Origin: Paenibacillaceae bacterium ZCTH02-B3
GTDB taxonomy: Bacteria; Bacillota; Bacilli; Paenibacillales; Paenibacillaceae
Direction of reading: 5' to 3'
Assembly: GCA_002159065.1 (NCBI GenBank)
Contig: LZRV01000107.1
Coordinates: 1 to 60,934 of the forward strand
Length of the DNA stretch: 60,934 bases
Below, one piece after another: positions 8,785 through 17,109 of the stretch (within the stretch, counting starts at the first letter, position 1; each line of letters opens with the position of its first letter). Made by a program: the position numbers and the translations under genes. The notes below the pieces were generated by a model. That model was not told where the DNA came from and did no database searches. It saw only the letters and a list, made by a program, of their open reading frames with translations.

Positions 8785-10058
8785 CCGGCGGAAAAGAGGC
8801 GATCGCGGAAGCGGAAAAACTGACGGAATTCTTTCGGCTGAAAGACGCGCAGGCGATCCTCACCGTCGGAATGATCGAAACGCAGCTCCGCCTGCTCGTG
8901 GACCGGGTCATGGGCGAAGGCGGCCTGTACGCGCCCGGATACGCGGCGCTGGCCCTGAAGCAGGCGGAAGGCGACCCGGCGGAAGCGGCTTTCCTGCTTC
9001 GTGCCTATCGCTCCACGCTGCCGCGCAACCATGTCTCGACGGTGATCGATCCGGCGGACATGCGCGTGCTGCGGCGGATTTCCTCGTCGTTCCGCGACAT
9101 GCCGGGCGGCCAGGTGCTGGGCCCGACGCGGGATTACACCCATCGGCTGCTGAAGTTTGCGCTCCGGGAAGAAACGATGGACGATGCGGAATCATTTCTC
9201 GGGAAATATCGGGAAGAAACGAGCCTTCCGCGGGAGCGGCCTGCGGATTTGGCGGAGCCGGCGACGGATCGGGAAGGGCGGGCGGCGCTTCCGGCGTTTC
9301 CCAAGATTGCGGACCTGTTGCGCAAACAGGGCTTCATGAAGGCGGCGGAAGGCGGCCGGGCGGAAGAAGGACGGGAAGAAGAACCTTTCGACATTACCCG
9401 ACAAAAGCTGATCTTTCCGGTGCCCCGTTCCGGCCGCCTGCAAATGCTCGCCCGGGGCGAGACCGGCGCGATGACGGCCCTGGCCTACAGCAGCATGCGC
9501 GGCTACGGCGCGGTGCACCCGACCATCGGGGAGCTGCGCGTCGGCTACGTTCCCGTGGCCGTGCCGTATCCCCTCGACGAGGGCGGCGCCCGGGGCGAGC
9601 CGCTGTATATCGGGGAAATCCTGCTCACCGAAGTGGAAACGATCCATCCGTTCACCCAGAACGCCTCCGGGGAAGCGTTGTTTGTGCCCGGTTACGGCCT
9701 CTGTTTCGGCCAGAACGAGGTGAAGGCCATCTCCATGGCCATCCTCGAGCGAAGCCTGGAAACGTCGGGTACGGCGCCGGCCCAGGACGAGGAATTCGTG
9801 CTCCTGCACATCGACAGCGTGGAATCAAACGGCTTCGTATCCCACCTGAAACTGCCCCACTACATCACCTTCCAGTCGTCGCTGGACCGCATTCGCCGGG
9901 CGCAGCGGGCGGCCGGGGGGAAGGAAGCCGGGGAAGGAGCGCCGGAGCCGCAGACCGGGACGCCGGTGGGCGTGAAGACGGAGACGGCGACGGCGGCCGC
10001 CGGAAAAACCGCCGAAGCCGACAAGGAGGCGCTGACCCATGGAAGCCGCGCGGATTGA
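8766..10058 (+). CDS. phnI: C-P lyase core subunit PhnI (nucleosidase)
   Basis: A 430-residue protein. The N terminus (AYTAVTGGKEAI) is the family start and fixes the TTG codon at 8766, with GGGAGG seven bases upstream. PhnI performs the ATP-dependent displacement of adenine by methylphosphonate together with PhnG, PhnH and PhnL. PhnI proteins are usually near 350-370 residues; this one adds a tail of about 50 residues rich in Ala, Gly, Thr, Glu and Lys after RIRRAQRAAGG. The tail looks disordered and has no evident role. The stop overlaps phnJ by 20 bases. Confidence 0.9.
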   Translation: MAYTAVTGGKEAIAEAEKLTEFFRLKDAQAILTVGMIETQLRLLVDRVMGEGGLYAPGYAALALKQAEGDPAEAAFLLRAYRSTLPRNHVSTVIDPADMRVLRRISSSFRDMPGGQVLGPTRDYTHRLLKFALREETMDDAESFLGKYREETSLPRERPADLAEPATDREGRAALPAFPKIADLLRKQGFMKAAEGGRAEEGREEEPFDITRQKLIFPVPRSGRLQMLARGETGAMTALAYSSMRGYGAVHPTIGELRVGYVPVAVPYPLDEGGARGEPLYIGEILLTEVETIHPFTQNASGEALFVPGYGLCFGQNEVKAISMAILERSLETSGTAPAQDEEFVLLHIDSVESNGFVSHLKLPHYITFQSSLDRIRRAQRAAGGKEAGEGAPEPQTGTPVGVKTETATAAAGKTAEADKEALTHGSRAD

Positions 10059-10926
10059 GCACACCCGGCCGTGGATGAACCGGCCGGCGGCGGCATATAA
10101 CTTCGCTTTCCTCGACGAAGGGTCCAAGCGGGAGATTCGCCGCAAAACGCTGAAGGCGGTGGCCATCCCCGGCTACCAGGTGCCCTTCGCCTCCCGGGAG
10201 CTGCCGATCGCCCGCGGCTGGGGCACCGGCGGCCTCCAGCTGACGCTGTCGCTGCTCGGCCCGAACGATGTGGTCAAGGTCATCGACCAGGGCCATGACG
10301 ACAGCGTCAACGCGGTCAGCATCCGCCGCCTCATCGCGGAGACGAGCGGCGCGGCTACCACGGAAGACACGGCGAAAGCCACCCTGATCCAGTCCCGCCA
10401 CCGGATCCCGGAAGAACGGCTCCGCGCCGACCAGATCCTGGTGCTGCAGGTGCCCCAGCCGGAGCCGCTGCGCAGGGTGGAGCGCAGCGAGCGGCTGACC
10501 CGGCGCAAGCACGCGGAAATGGACTACAGCGCCATGTGGCTCGCCCTGTACGAAGGCATCGTCCGCTGGGGCGACATTACCCTGGGCGCCGACTACCCGG
10601 TGATGGTGCACGGACGCTACATCATGGCGCCCACCCCGATCCCCCGCTGGGACAACGAAAAGCTCCACCAGGCCGAGCATCTCACGCTGTTCGGAGCGGG
10701 ACGCGAGAAAAAAATCTACGCCGTGCCGCCGTACACCGACGTGATTCCGCTCCAGTTCGAGGATTACCGGTTCCGGAAGGAATCGTTCGACGGCAAAGCC
10801 TGCCGGCATTGCGGCAGCACGGACACGTTCCTGGACGAAACGACCGACGAGGCGACGGGCTTTACGGTATATCAATGTTCGGACACGGCATTTTGCCGCA
10901 AGCGGAGAGGGGAGGAACTTCCGTGA
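10039..10926 (+). CDS. phnJ: Alpha-D-ribose 1-methylphosphonate 5-phosphate C-P lyase
   Basis: A 295-residue radical-SAM enzyme that breaks the carbon-phosphorus bond, releasing methane and 5-phosphoribosyl 1,2-cyclic phosphate. Cys255, Cys258 and Cys280 (CxxC-x21-C) are the cluster ligands and Cys286 corresponds to the catalytic cysteine; the spacings match those of the E. coli enzyme as recalled. The conserved GYQVPFASRELPIARGWGTG region is present. AAGGAGG lies nine bases before the ATG. The stop overlaps the phnK start as GTGA. Confidence 0.94.
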   Translation: MEAARIEHTRPWMNRPAAAYNFAFLDEGSKREIRRKTLKAVAIPGYQVPFASRELPIARGWGTGGLQLTLSLLGPNDVVKVIDQGHDDSVNAVSIRRLIAETSGAATTEDTAKATLIQSRHRIPEERLRADQILVLQVPQPEPLRRVERSERLTRRKHAEMDYSAMWLALYEGIVRWGDITLGADYPVMVHGRYIMAPTPIPRWDNEKLHQAEHLTLFGAGREKKIYAVPPYTDVIPLQFEDYRFRKESFDGKACRHCGSTDTFLDETTDEATGFTVYQCSDTAFCRKRRGEELP

Positions 10927-11819
10927 TCCAGGTGACGGAACATGCGGCGGAACGGGCGGTCCCGACGTGGACGGCGCGCATCCGCGCGGACGAAAAGCTG
11001 CTGGAAGTCAGAGGCCTGACCAAACGGTACGGTCCCGGCTGTTCCTCCTGCCATCAGCCGGAAACCGGCGAGTGGCATTCTTCCCGCTGCCCCCGCTGCG
11101 GCACGATCTGGGCCTGCCGCTCGCTGGACTTCCATCTGTATCCCGGCGAAATCCTCGGCGTCGTGGGCGAGAGCGGCTCCGGCAAAAGCACCATGGTGAA
11201 ATGCCTCTATTTCGACGAAGAAGCGACATCCGGGGAAATGACCCTCTCCGTCTGCCCGGGGGACGGCAATCTGCTGCAAGCATCCTCGCAGCGCAAACGC
11301 TACGTCCGCAACCACCTGATGGGGATGGTCTATCAAAATCCCTACCTCGGATTGCGCATGAATTTTTCGTCGAGCGGCAACGTGGCGGAGAAGCTGTTCG
11401 CGGCCTCCCAATTCCATGTCGGGCGCGTCCGGCGCCGGGCGGCGGAGCTGCTGGAGCGGGTGGAGATCCCCCTCGCCCGCATGGACGAACCGCCCGCCCG
11501 TTTCAGCGGCGGCATGCAGCAGCGCGTGCAGATTTCCCGGGCGCTGGCGAACGATCCCCCGATTCTGCTCCTGGACGAAGTGACCACCGGACTCGATCTG
11601 TCGGTGCAGGCCCGGGTGCTGGATCTCATCCGTTCCATCCGGCGCGAGCTCGGCGTGGCCATGATCGTCGTCTCCCACGATCTGGGCGTCATCCGCATGC
11701 TGGCGGACCGCACGATGGTGATGCGGCACGGCGCGATCGTGGAACACGGGCTCACCGACCAGATCCTGGAGGACCCGCAGCATCCCTATACCCAGCTTCT
11801 GGTCCATTCCCTGCTGTGA
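10923..11819 (+). CDS. phnK: C-P lyase ABC-type protein PhnK with a CxxC-CxxC insert
   Basis: A 298-residue ABC ATPase-like subunit of the C-P lyase complex. Walker A GESGSGKST lies near residues 80-88, signature FSGGMQQRVQISRAL and Walker B LLLDEV follow. Between the first strand and Walker A there is an insert with Cys40, Cys43, Cys56 and Cys59 (CSSC and CPRC), which looks like a small zinc ribbon. The GTG start overlaps the phnJ stop and has GGGGAGG upstream. PhnK binds the PhnGHIJ core and does not act as a transporter. Confidence 0.9.
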   Translation: MIQVTEHAAERAVPTWTARIRADEKLLEVRGLTKRYGPGCSSCHQPETGEWHSSRCPRCGTIWACRSLDFHLYPGEILGVVGESGSGKSTMVKCLYFDEEATSGEMTLSVCPGDGNLLQASSQRKRYVRNHLMGMVYQNPYLGLRMNFSSSGNVAEKLFAASQFHVGRVRRRAAELLERVEIPLARMDEPPARFSGGMQQRVQISRALANDPPILLLDEVTTGLDLSVQARVLDLIRSIRRELGVAMIVVSHDLGVIRMLADRTMVMRHGAIVEHGLTDQILEDPQHPYTQLLVHSLL

Positions 11820-11879
11820 CCCGAAAAACCCGGCGGAGACCCGGAACCCGAAAATCCAAACCAATGGAGAGGTGAAGCC

Positions 11880-12599
11880 GTGTTAACGGTCGAGAATCTG
11901 TCCAAAACCTTCGAGCTCGCCCTGACGCACCGGATGACCGTCCGTCCCTTCGACAGCGTATCGTTCCACGTGCCGAAGGGGCACTTCCTGGGCATCGTCG
12001 GGCCGAGCGGCATCGGCAAGTCGTCCATCCTGAAATGCATCTACCGCACCTATTTGCCGACCACCGGCAACATTTACTACGAATCCGAAAGGCTGGGTCC
12101 CATCGATCTGGCCCAGGCGGACGAACGCGACATCCTGCTGCTCAGGCAGACGGAGATCAGCTACGTGACGCAGTTTTTGCGGGTCATTCCGCGCGTGCCG
12201 GCAGTGGACGTGGTGGCCGAGCGGCTGCTCCCCCTCGGCTGGCCGGAGGACAGGGCACGCGGCGAAGCCCGTGCCATGCTGGAGCGGCTGCGCATTCCGC
12301 CGGCGCTGTGGGACGCCTTCCCGGCCACCTTTTCCGGCGGCGAACAGCAGCGCATCAACCTCGCTCGGGCGCTGATCGTCAAGCCGAGGCTGCTCATCCT
12401 CGACGAGCCGACCGCTTCCCTTGATCCCGAGACGAAGGAAATCGTCATCGGCTTCCTGCGGGACATGAAACGGGAAGGAACGACGATGGTCGGCGTATTC
12501 CACGACCGCGACGCCATGGCGCGGCTGGCCGACGAGGTCTTCGATCTGGCCGACTGGAACCGGCGGAGGGCGGAGGCCTTCCATGCGTACAACGGATAA
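11880..12599 (+). CDS. phnL: C-P lyase ABC-type protein PhnL
   Basis: A 239-residue ABC ATPase with Walker A GPSGIGKSS, signature FSGGEQQRINLARAL and Walker B LLILDEP. In known systems PhnL joins PhnGHI in forming ribose 1-phosphonate triphosphate. The GTG at 11880 follows GGAGAGG. The 60-base gap after phnK holds no other signal. The strong likeness to other PhnL proteins is in the signature region and in the downstream FHDRDAMARLADEVFDL. Confidence 0.9.
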   Translation: MLTVENLSKTFELALTHRMTVRPFDSVSFHVPKGHFLGIVGPSGIGKSSILKCIYRTYLPTTGNIYYESERLGPIDLAQADERDILLLRQTEISYVTQFLRVIPRVPAVDVVAERLLPLGWPEDRARGEARAMLERLRIPPALWDAFPATFSGGEQQRINLARALIVKPRLLILDEPTASLDPETKEIVIGFLRDMKREGTTMVGVFHDRDAMARLADEVFDLADWNRRRAEAFHAYNG

Positions 12600-12612
12600 G
12601 GAGCGTGAAGCG

Positions 12613-13824
12613 ATGGACCGGATGCAGCGCATTTGCGGCGGCAGGATCGTGACACCCGACGGGGTGCTGGAAGGCGGTACGGTGGTGATCGAAGGCGGCA
12701 AAATCGCCGAAGTCTCCGGGCGGTGTGACATTCTGGGCCCAGGCGACGTCTACGCCGGCGGGTGCTGGATTTTGCCGGGCATGATCGACCCCCACAGCGA
12801 CGCCATCGAGCACGAGATGCAGCCGCGCCCGAACAGTCGCTTCCCCCTGGAGTGGTCGTTCCTGGAACTGGAACGAAAATTGGCAGCCCAGGGAATCACG
12901 ACCATCTACCATTCGTTCAGCATGGTGGACGGCGACACGCCGAACGCCTCCCGGCGCAACGCCAGCGTGGCCGAGTACGTCCACAAAGTCCGCGAGCTGA
13001 GCCGGACGAACCGGCTCATTCGCCACAAGGTGCATCTCCGCTTCGAAATCACCAACACGGGCGGCGTTCCTTTGGTGGAACAGTTCATCCGGAACGGGAC
13101 GATCGATCTGCTTTCCTTCATGGACCACACGCCGGGCCAGGGCCAGTACCGGGACCAGGAGCTGCACAAGCGGTACGTCATGCAGCGGCAAAACCTGAAC
13201 GAACAGGAAGTGCTGAGGCGATTCGAGGAAAGCCGCAGGCGGCCCAAAGTACCGCCGGATACGCTGCAACGCCTTGCGGACCTGGCCCGGGAGCACGGCA
13301 TTCCCCTGGCGTCCCATGACGACGATTCCTGCGAAAAGCTGGAGATCGTGAGCGGTTGGCGGGCCGCCATCAGCGAGTTTCCGGTGGACATGGAAACGGC
13401 CGCCTGCGCCAAACGGCGCGGCATGGCCGTCGTCATGGGCGCGCCCAACGTCATGCTCGGCCGGTCGCACAGCAACAACCTGTCCGCCCGCGAGGCGATC
13501 CGGGCCGGAGTCGTGGACATCCTTTGCTCGGACTACTATCCGCCCGCCATGCTGCAATCCGTTTTCCTGCTGCACCGGGAAGGGCTGCCGCTGCACCTCG
13601 CGGTCCGGATGGTCACGAAGAACACGGCGTCGGTGCTCGGACTGTCGGGGGAGTTTGGCTCCATCGAGCCGGGGAAGGCGGCGGATCTGATCATGGTCGG
13701 GATGCACGGGGACAGGCCCGTGGTGGAACGCGTCTGGGTCGGCGGACGGACGGTCTGCCTGATGGCGTACAAGGAGACCGCCGCGGTGCCGTCCGGCTCC
13801 ATGGCTTTGCAAAATTTGCCGTAA
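12613..13824 (+). CDS. phnM: Alpha-D-ribose 1-methylphosphonate 5-triphosphate diphosphatase
   Basis: A 403-residue amidohydrolase-fold enzyme that removes pyrophosphate before PhnJ acts. The metal site opens with GMIDPHSDAIEHE; a PRPNSRFP motif and ASHDDDS further on are also PhnM-like. The ATG at 12613 has AAGGAG nine bases upstream. An ATG at 12583, overlapping phnL and preceded by GGAGG, is an alternative that adds ten residues. Confidence 0.9.
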   Translation: MDRMQRICGGRIVTPDGVLEGGTVVIEGGKIAEVSGRCDILGPGDVYAGGCWILPGMIDPHSDAIEHEMQPRPNSRFPLEWSFLELERKLAAQGITTIYHSFSMVDGDTPNASRRNASVAEYVHKVRELSRTNRLIRHKVHLRFEITNTGGVPLVEQFIRNGTIDLLSFMDHTPGQGQYRDQELHKRYVMQRQNLNEQEVLRRFEESRRRPKVPPDTLQRLADLAREHGIPLASHDDDSCEKLEIVSGWRAAISEFPVDMETAACAKRRGMAVVMGAPNVMLGRSHSNNLSAREAIRAGVVDILCSDYYPPAMLQSVFLLHREGLPLHLAVRMVTKNTASVLGLSGEFGSIEPGKAADLIMVGMHGDRPVVERVWVGGRTVCLMAYKETAAVPSGSMALQNLP

Positions 13825-13837
13825 AGGCGGGATCTTG

Positions 13838-14761
13838 ATGCTCGTAACCAAAGGTGTCGGCGTGAGCCTCCCGGTAAACGAGACGGTGGGCGATCCGGAG
13901 CGGCTGGAGCGGAAACTGGAAAAAGCGGCCCGGCTCGGTTTCGACTGCGTGGAATTGCCGATCCAGGCCATGCGGCTCATCCGGGGCGGCGAGCTGGACG
14001 ACCGGAAGCTGCGCCGGTACGAGGAAACGGTCCGCCGCAGCGGGCTGGCCGTCACGCTGCACGCGCCCTTTGACCTGAACCTTTTCCGGCAGGATGACCG
14101 GGATACGGATTTTCGGTGCCTCATGGCTTCCATCGAAATCGGCGGCGTTCTGGGCGCCGAAACGCTGGTGGTGCATCCCGGCCGCTACGTGGGAGAAGAG
14201 CGCTTGCTGTACCCCCGTCTGTGGCCGGAATATACGGAAGACCAGAAGGAAGCGCTGCTCCGGGAGGAACGGCGCCTGATGCGGCTGGCCGGCGATGCGG
14301 CCAAGGCCCGGAACGTGCGGATCGGCATGGAAAATTTGCGTCCCTGGCCGGAATGCCCCGGATACAGCTACGCCGTCATCCCGGGCGAGCTGGCCGAGCA
14401 GGTGGCCGCCATCGGCCACCCCCATGTCGGCATCGTATTGGATGTCGGCCATTTCTACCTCGCCTGCCAATTCTATCGGCTGGACCCGAAGACGGAGATC
14501 GAATGCGTCCGCTCCCGCGTCGTGCATCTCCATGTCCACGACAACTTCGGAAAGCCCAGCTTTGCCGCGGAGAAGAACCAACACGAACTGTACGCCCTCG
14601 GCAGGGGGGATCTCCACATGCCGATCGGTTTCGGGGAAATTCCGATGGAACAAATCGCGGAGTGGCTGGGCGGAAAAGCCGACGTCTTCCTCATCCACGA
14701 AATCAGGGAGATGTACGAATCCGAATGGCCGGTTTTGCCAAAATTCAAAGCCACGGTTTGA
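13838..14761 (+). CDS. Sugar phosphate isomerase/epimerase-like TIM barrel in the phn operon
   Basis: A 307-residue protein of the xylose-isomerase-like / AP-endonuclease 2 superfamily. Metal-ligand candidates appear at VVHPGR, GMENLRP, LDVGHFYL, LHVHDN and the final FLIHEIRE. It sits between phnM and a PHP phosphoesterase, 13 bases after phnM and overlapping the next gene, so it is probably co-translated with the C-P lyase genes. It is not one of the classical Phn proteins. A role in reshaping the ribose phosphate product is inference from context. AAGGCGG precedes the ATG; a TTG at 13835 is adjacent. Confidence 0.75.
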   Translation: MLVTKGVGVSLPVNETVGDPERLERKLEKAARLGFDCVELPIQAMRLIRGGELDDRKLRRYEETVRRSGLAVTLHAPFDLNLFRQDDRDTDFRCLMASIEIGGVLGAETLVVHPGRYVGEERLLYPRLWPEYTEDQKEALLREERRLMRLAGDAAKARNVRIGMENLRPWPECPGYSYAVIPGELAEQVAAIGHPHVGIVLDVGHFYLACQFYRLDPKTEIECVRSRVVHLHVHDNFGKPSFAAEKNQHELYALGRGDLHMPIGFGEIPMEQIAEWLGGKADVFLIHEIREMYESEWPVLPKFKATV

Positions 14762-15639
14762 GGAACGGGCAAGGTCGCGTCGTCGCGGATCTGCATTGCC
14801 ACACGTCCTGGTCGGACAACGACCAGCCGGTCCGGAGCGTCATCCGGCTGGCCCGGGCGCGCGGCGTCACCCATCTTGCGATCACCGACCACGACACGAC
14901 GGCGGGCCTTCCGGAAGCGATCCGGTGCGGGCGGGAAGAAGGGATCACCGTCATCCCCGGCATTGAACTGTCGGCGTGGGACGGCAAGCGCAACCGGCGA
15001 GCGCACATTCTCGGGTATTTCGTCGAACCCGGCCACCCCGCGCTGGAAGCCGTCGGAGGCCGGCTGCTTGCGGAGCGGGAGGAGGCTGCCCGTCAGATGA
15101 CGGAGAAACTGGCCGAGGCCGGGTACCGGATCGACTGGGAAACGGTCAAAACCTATGCCGCGTCCAGCACGACGGTCTACAAACAGCACATCCTGCACGC
15201 GCTCATGGACGCCGGGTACTGCGACAGCATCCGGGGCGCGCTGGCCCGCCGGCTGTTTTCGCGGGGGGACAACGGCCGGCCGCCGGGCATCGCCTACGTC
15301 CCGGTCCGCTACATGGCGGCCGAGACCGCCATCCGGGCGATTCTCGACGCCGGCGGCGTGCCGGTGCTGGCCCACCCCGGCCAGCTGGGCAACTTCGAGG
15401 CCGTGGAAGAATGGGTCGGCTGCGGGCTCATGGGCATCGAGGCCTATCACCCTTCCCATACGGTGGCGGAAATCCGGCGCGCGTTGGCCCTGGCGGAGAG
15501 GTATGGCCTGGCGGTGACGGGCGGATCGGATTACCACGGCAATTACGGCGAAGACGGTGAGCCGCCGGGAACCGTGCATGTGGGCGCGGAGCATCTGGAG
15601 CTGCTCATGCGGAAGCGGGACCTGGTGCCGCACCTGTGA
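14725..15639 (+). CDS. PHP-domain phosphoesterase, probable cyclic-phosphate hydrolase of the C-P lyase pathway
   Basis: A protein of 304 residues (293 if the TTG at 14758, overlapping the previous stop, is used). PHP metal-site motifs are complete: DLHCHTSWSDN, ITDHDT, PGIELSA, LAHPGQ and GSDYHG. Known work on a PHP protein of the Eggerthella lenta phn operon showed hydrolysis of phosphoribosyl cyclic phosphate through ribose 2,5-bisphosphate. With phnP and phnN not seen here, the same job is the best inference. Neither start has a convincing ribosome binding site, so translational coupling is likely. Confidence 0.75.
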   Translation: MAGFAKIQSHGLRNGQGRVVADLHCHTSWSDNDQPVRSVIRLARARGVTHLAITDHDTTAGLPEAIRCGREEGITVIPGIELSAWDGKRNRRAHILGYFVEPGHPALEAVGGRLLAEREEAARQMTEKLAEAGYRIDWETVKTYAASSTTVYKQHILHALMDAGYCDSIRGALARRLFSRGDNGRPPGIAYVPVRYMAAETAIRAILDAGGVPVLAHPGQLGNFEAVEEWVGCGLMGIEAYHPSHTVAEIRRALALAERYGLAVTGGSDYHGNYGEDGEPPGTVHVGAEHLELLMRKRDLVPHL

Positions 15640-15676
15640 CGCGGGCGCATCCCGCGGAAGCGAAAACCGCTTGCCG

Positions 15677-16468
15677 TCAAGGTTTTTCCGCTTTGATGAC
15701 GGCGGATACGATCACGTCTTCGAGGCGGGTTCCGGGCAGCCAATCGCTCACCGGCGCCCGCGATTCGTCTTTCGTTTCGATGGCGATCCGGGTGAACCCG
15801 CATTGCTCCAGGGCCAGCTTCCAGTCCTCGACGGACAGGGCTCCGGCGATGCAGCGGGAGTGCGCGTCCGGGTCGTTTTTCAGTTCGGGCGGCAATTCCG
15901 CCGTCAATACCACGTCGGCGATCGCAAGCCGGCCTCCCGGCTTCAGCACGCGATACGCTTCCCGGAGCACCTGCGGTTTGTCCGGCGACAGGTTGATCAC
16001 GCAGTTGGAAAGGATGACGTCGACGGACCCGTCGGCCACCGGCAGGTGTTCGATTTCCCCTAGGCGGAACTCCACGTTGGAATAGCCGCCCTTCGCCGCG
16101 TTGGCGCGGGCTCTGTCGATCATCTCCGGCGTCATGTCCACGCCGATGACCCGGCCGTTCTCTCCGACCCGGCGGGCCGCCAGGAAACAGTCGAAACCGC
16201 CGCCGCTCCCGAGGTCCAGCACCGTTTCCCCGGGTCGGAGCTCCGCGGCGGCCAGCGGATTGCCGCAACCGAGGCCCAGATAGGATCCTTCGGGCGCCCC
16301 GGACAAGTCCTCCGCCGAGTACCCGAGCCGGTGCGAAATTTCCGGGGACGGGGCGCAACAGCCGGAAGACGACCGGCAACCGGCCCCGGCGTCCGCCTCC
16401 AGCAGGGCGATTTGTCTGTACCGGTTCCGGACATGCCGCCGGATCTGATCCTTTGTGGGACCGCTCAT
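15677..16468 (-). CDS. arsM: Arsenite S-adenosylmethionine methyltransferase
   Basis: A 263-residue class I methyltransferase. The SAM motif DLGSGGGFD is at about residues 85-93. The arsenic-binding cysteines of the family are present: Cys68 in GLGCGNP, Cys156 in SNCVINLSPDK and Cys206 in SRCIAGAL, with a cluster at Cys31, Cys37 and Cys38 in the N-terminal region. The enzyme converts arsenite to methylated, often volatile, species. The ATG at 16468 has GGAGGGG nine bases upstream; starts further out lack this. It lies 78 bases downstream of a MarR gene on the same strand. Confidence 0.88.
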   Translation of the reverse strand: MSGPTKDQIRRHVRNRYRQIALLEADAGAGCRSSSGCCAPSPEISHRLGYSAEDLSGAPEGSYLGLGCGNPLAAAELRPGETVLDLGSGGGFDCFLAARRVGENGRVIGVDMTPEMIDRARANAAKGGYSNVEFRLGEIEHLPVADGSVDVILSNCVINLSPDKPQVLREAYRVLKPGGRLAIADVVLTAELPPELKNDPDAHSRCIAGALSVEDWKLALEQCGFTRIAIETKDESRAPVSDWLPGTRLEDVIVSAVIKAEKP

Positions 16469-16494
16469 GAACAACATCCCCTCCGATGGATTAA

Positions 16495-16507
16495 TTGCAA
16501 AATGCAA
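16495..16507. promoter_or_regulatory. Candidate MarR operator in front of arsM
   Basis: TTGCA-AAA-TGCAA, an inverted repeat with five-base arms and three-base centre. The same design occurs at 17022-17034 in front of the marR gene. Confidence 0.55.
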
Positions 16508-16546
16508 ATATTGGGCGCGGCCAATCCCCGCCTCCGCTCCCCGCTG

Positions 16547-16984
16547 TCACCGGCAGCAATATCCCGCTTTTTCCATGCAGGCGTGCAGCAGCCTGAGCGA
16601 GCGAATCACGGTTTCTTTTTCAAACTCGTTCATATGGGAAAAAATTTGCCGCAAATACCCGAGGGCTTGCTGCTCGATCGATGCCGCGACCGCCGTTCCT
16701 TCCTCTGTAAGTTCCAGCCGGTAAACCCTGCGGTCCCGGTCGGAAGGCGTTTTTTTGACGAGCCTTTTCCGGACCAGCGATTGAATCTGCCGGCTGAACG
16801 TGGCGATGTCCATGCCCAGCGCGTCCGCAACCTGCTGCATGGACGGGCGGTCCCGGCGGCCGATCTCGTACAGGATGTGGCTTTGCGTCAGGGAGACGTC
16901 CTTCCCGCAGGCCGAGCAGCAATTTTTGTCGAGGATTCCAAGGTGCCGGATGATCGATTGGAGCGTGTGGCGGACTTCTTCCAT
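16547..16984 (-). CDS. MarR-family regulator with cysteine pairs, likely arsM regulator
   Basis: A 145-residue winged-helix protein. The MarR wing is seen as DRDRRVYRLELTEEG and the recognition helix around QQVADALGMDIATFSRQIQS. Unusual are Cys22, Cys23 and Cys26 (CCSAC) before the HTH, and Cys136, Cys143 and Cys144 at the C terminus. This pattern could bind arsenite or another thiophilic ligand. It is first in a marR-arsM operon with the same inverted repeat before each gene, so autoregulation and control of arsM are likely. GGAGG precedes the ATG. Confidence 0.8.
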   Translation of the reverse strand: MEEVRHTLQSIIRHLGILDKNCCSACGKDVSLTQSHILYEIGRRDRPSMQQVADALGMDIATFSRQIQSLVRKRLVKKTPSDRDRRVYRLELTEEGTAVAASIEQQALGYLRQIFSHMNEFEKETVIRSLRLLHACMEKAGYCCR

Positions 16985-17004
16985 CGGGCCTTCCTCCTTC
17001 CCTC

Positions 17005-17034
17005 ATGATACGCCAAATTATTTGCAATATGCAA
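17005..17034 (-). promoter_or_regulatory. Candidate sigma-A promoter of marR-arsM
   Basis: On the minus strand TTGCAT (17029-17034), an 18-base spacer, then TATCAT (17005-17010). The -35 hexamer lies inside the TTGCA-N3-TGCAA inverted repeat, as expected for repression by MarR. Confidence 0.55.
17022..17034. promoter_or_regulatory. Candidate MarR operator in front of marR
   Basis: TTGCA-ATA-TGCAA, same arms and spacing as 16495-16507, overlapping the -35 of the predicted promoter. Confidence 0.6.
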
Positions 17035-17056
17035 CTATTAATGTTGTCCTGTTTTT

Positions 17057-17085
17057 TTGTCGCTCCTCCCTGATCGTGGTATAAC
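17057..17085 (+). promoter_or_regulatory. Sigma-A promoter of the YfjL-like gene
   Basis: TTGTCG (17057-17062), a 17-base spacer, then TATAAC (17080-17085), divergent from the marR promoter. Confidence 0.55.
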
Positions 17086-17109
17086 TGTTGTTAAAAAGGG
17101 GGGAAGACC

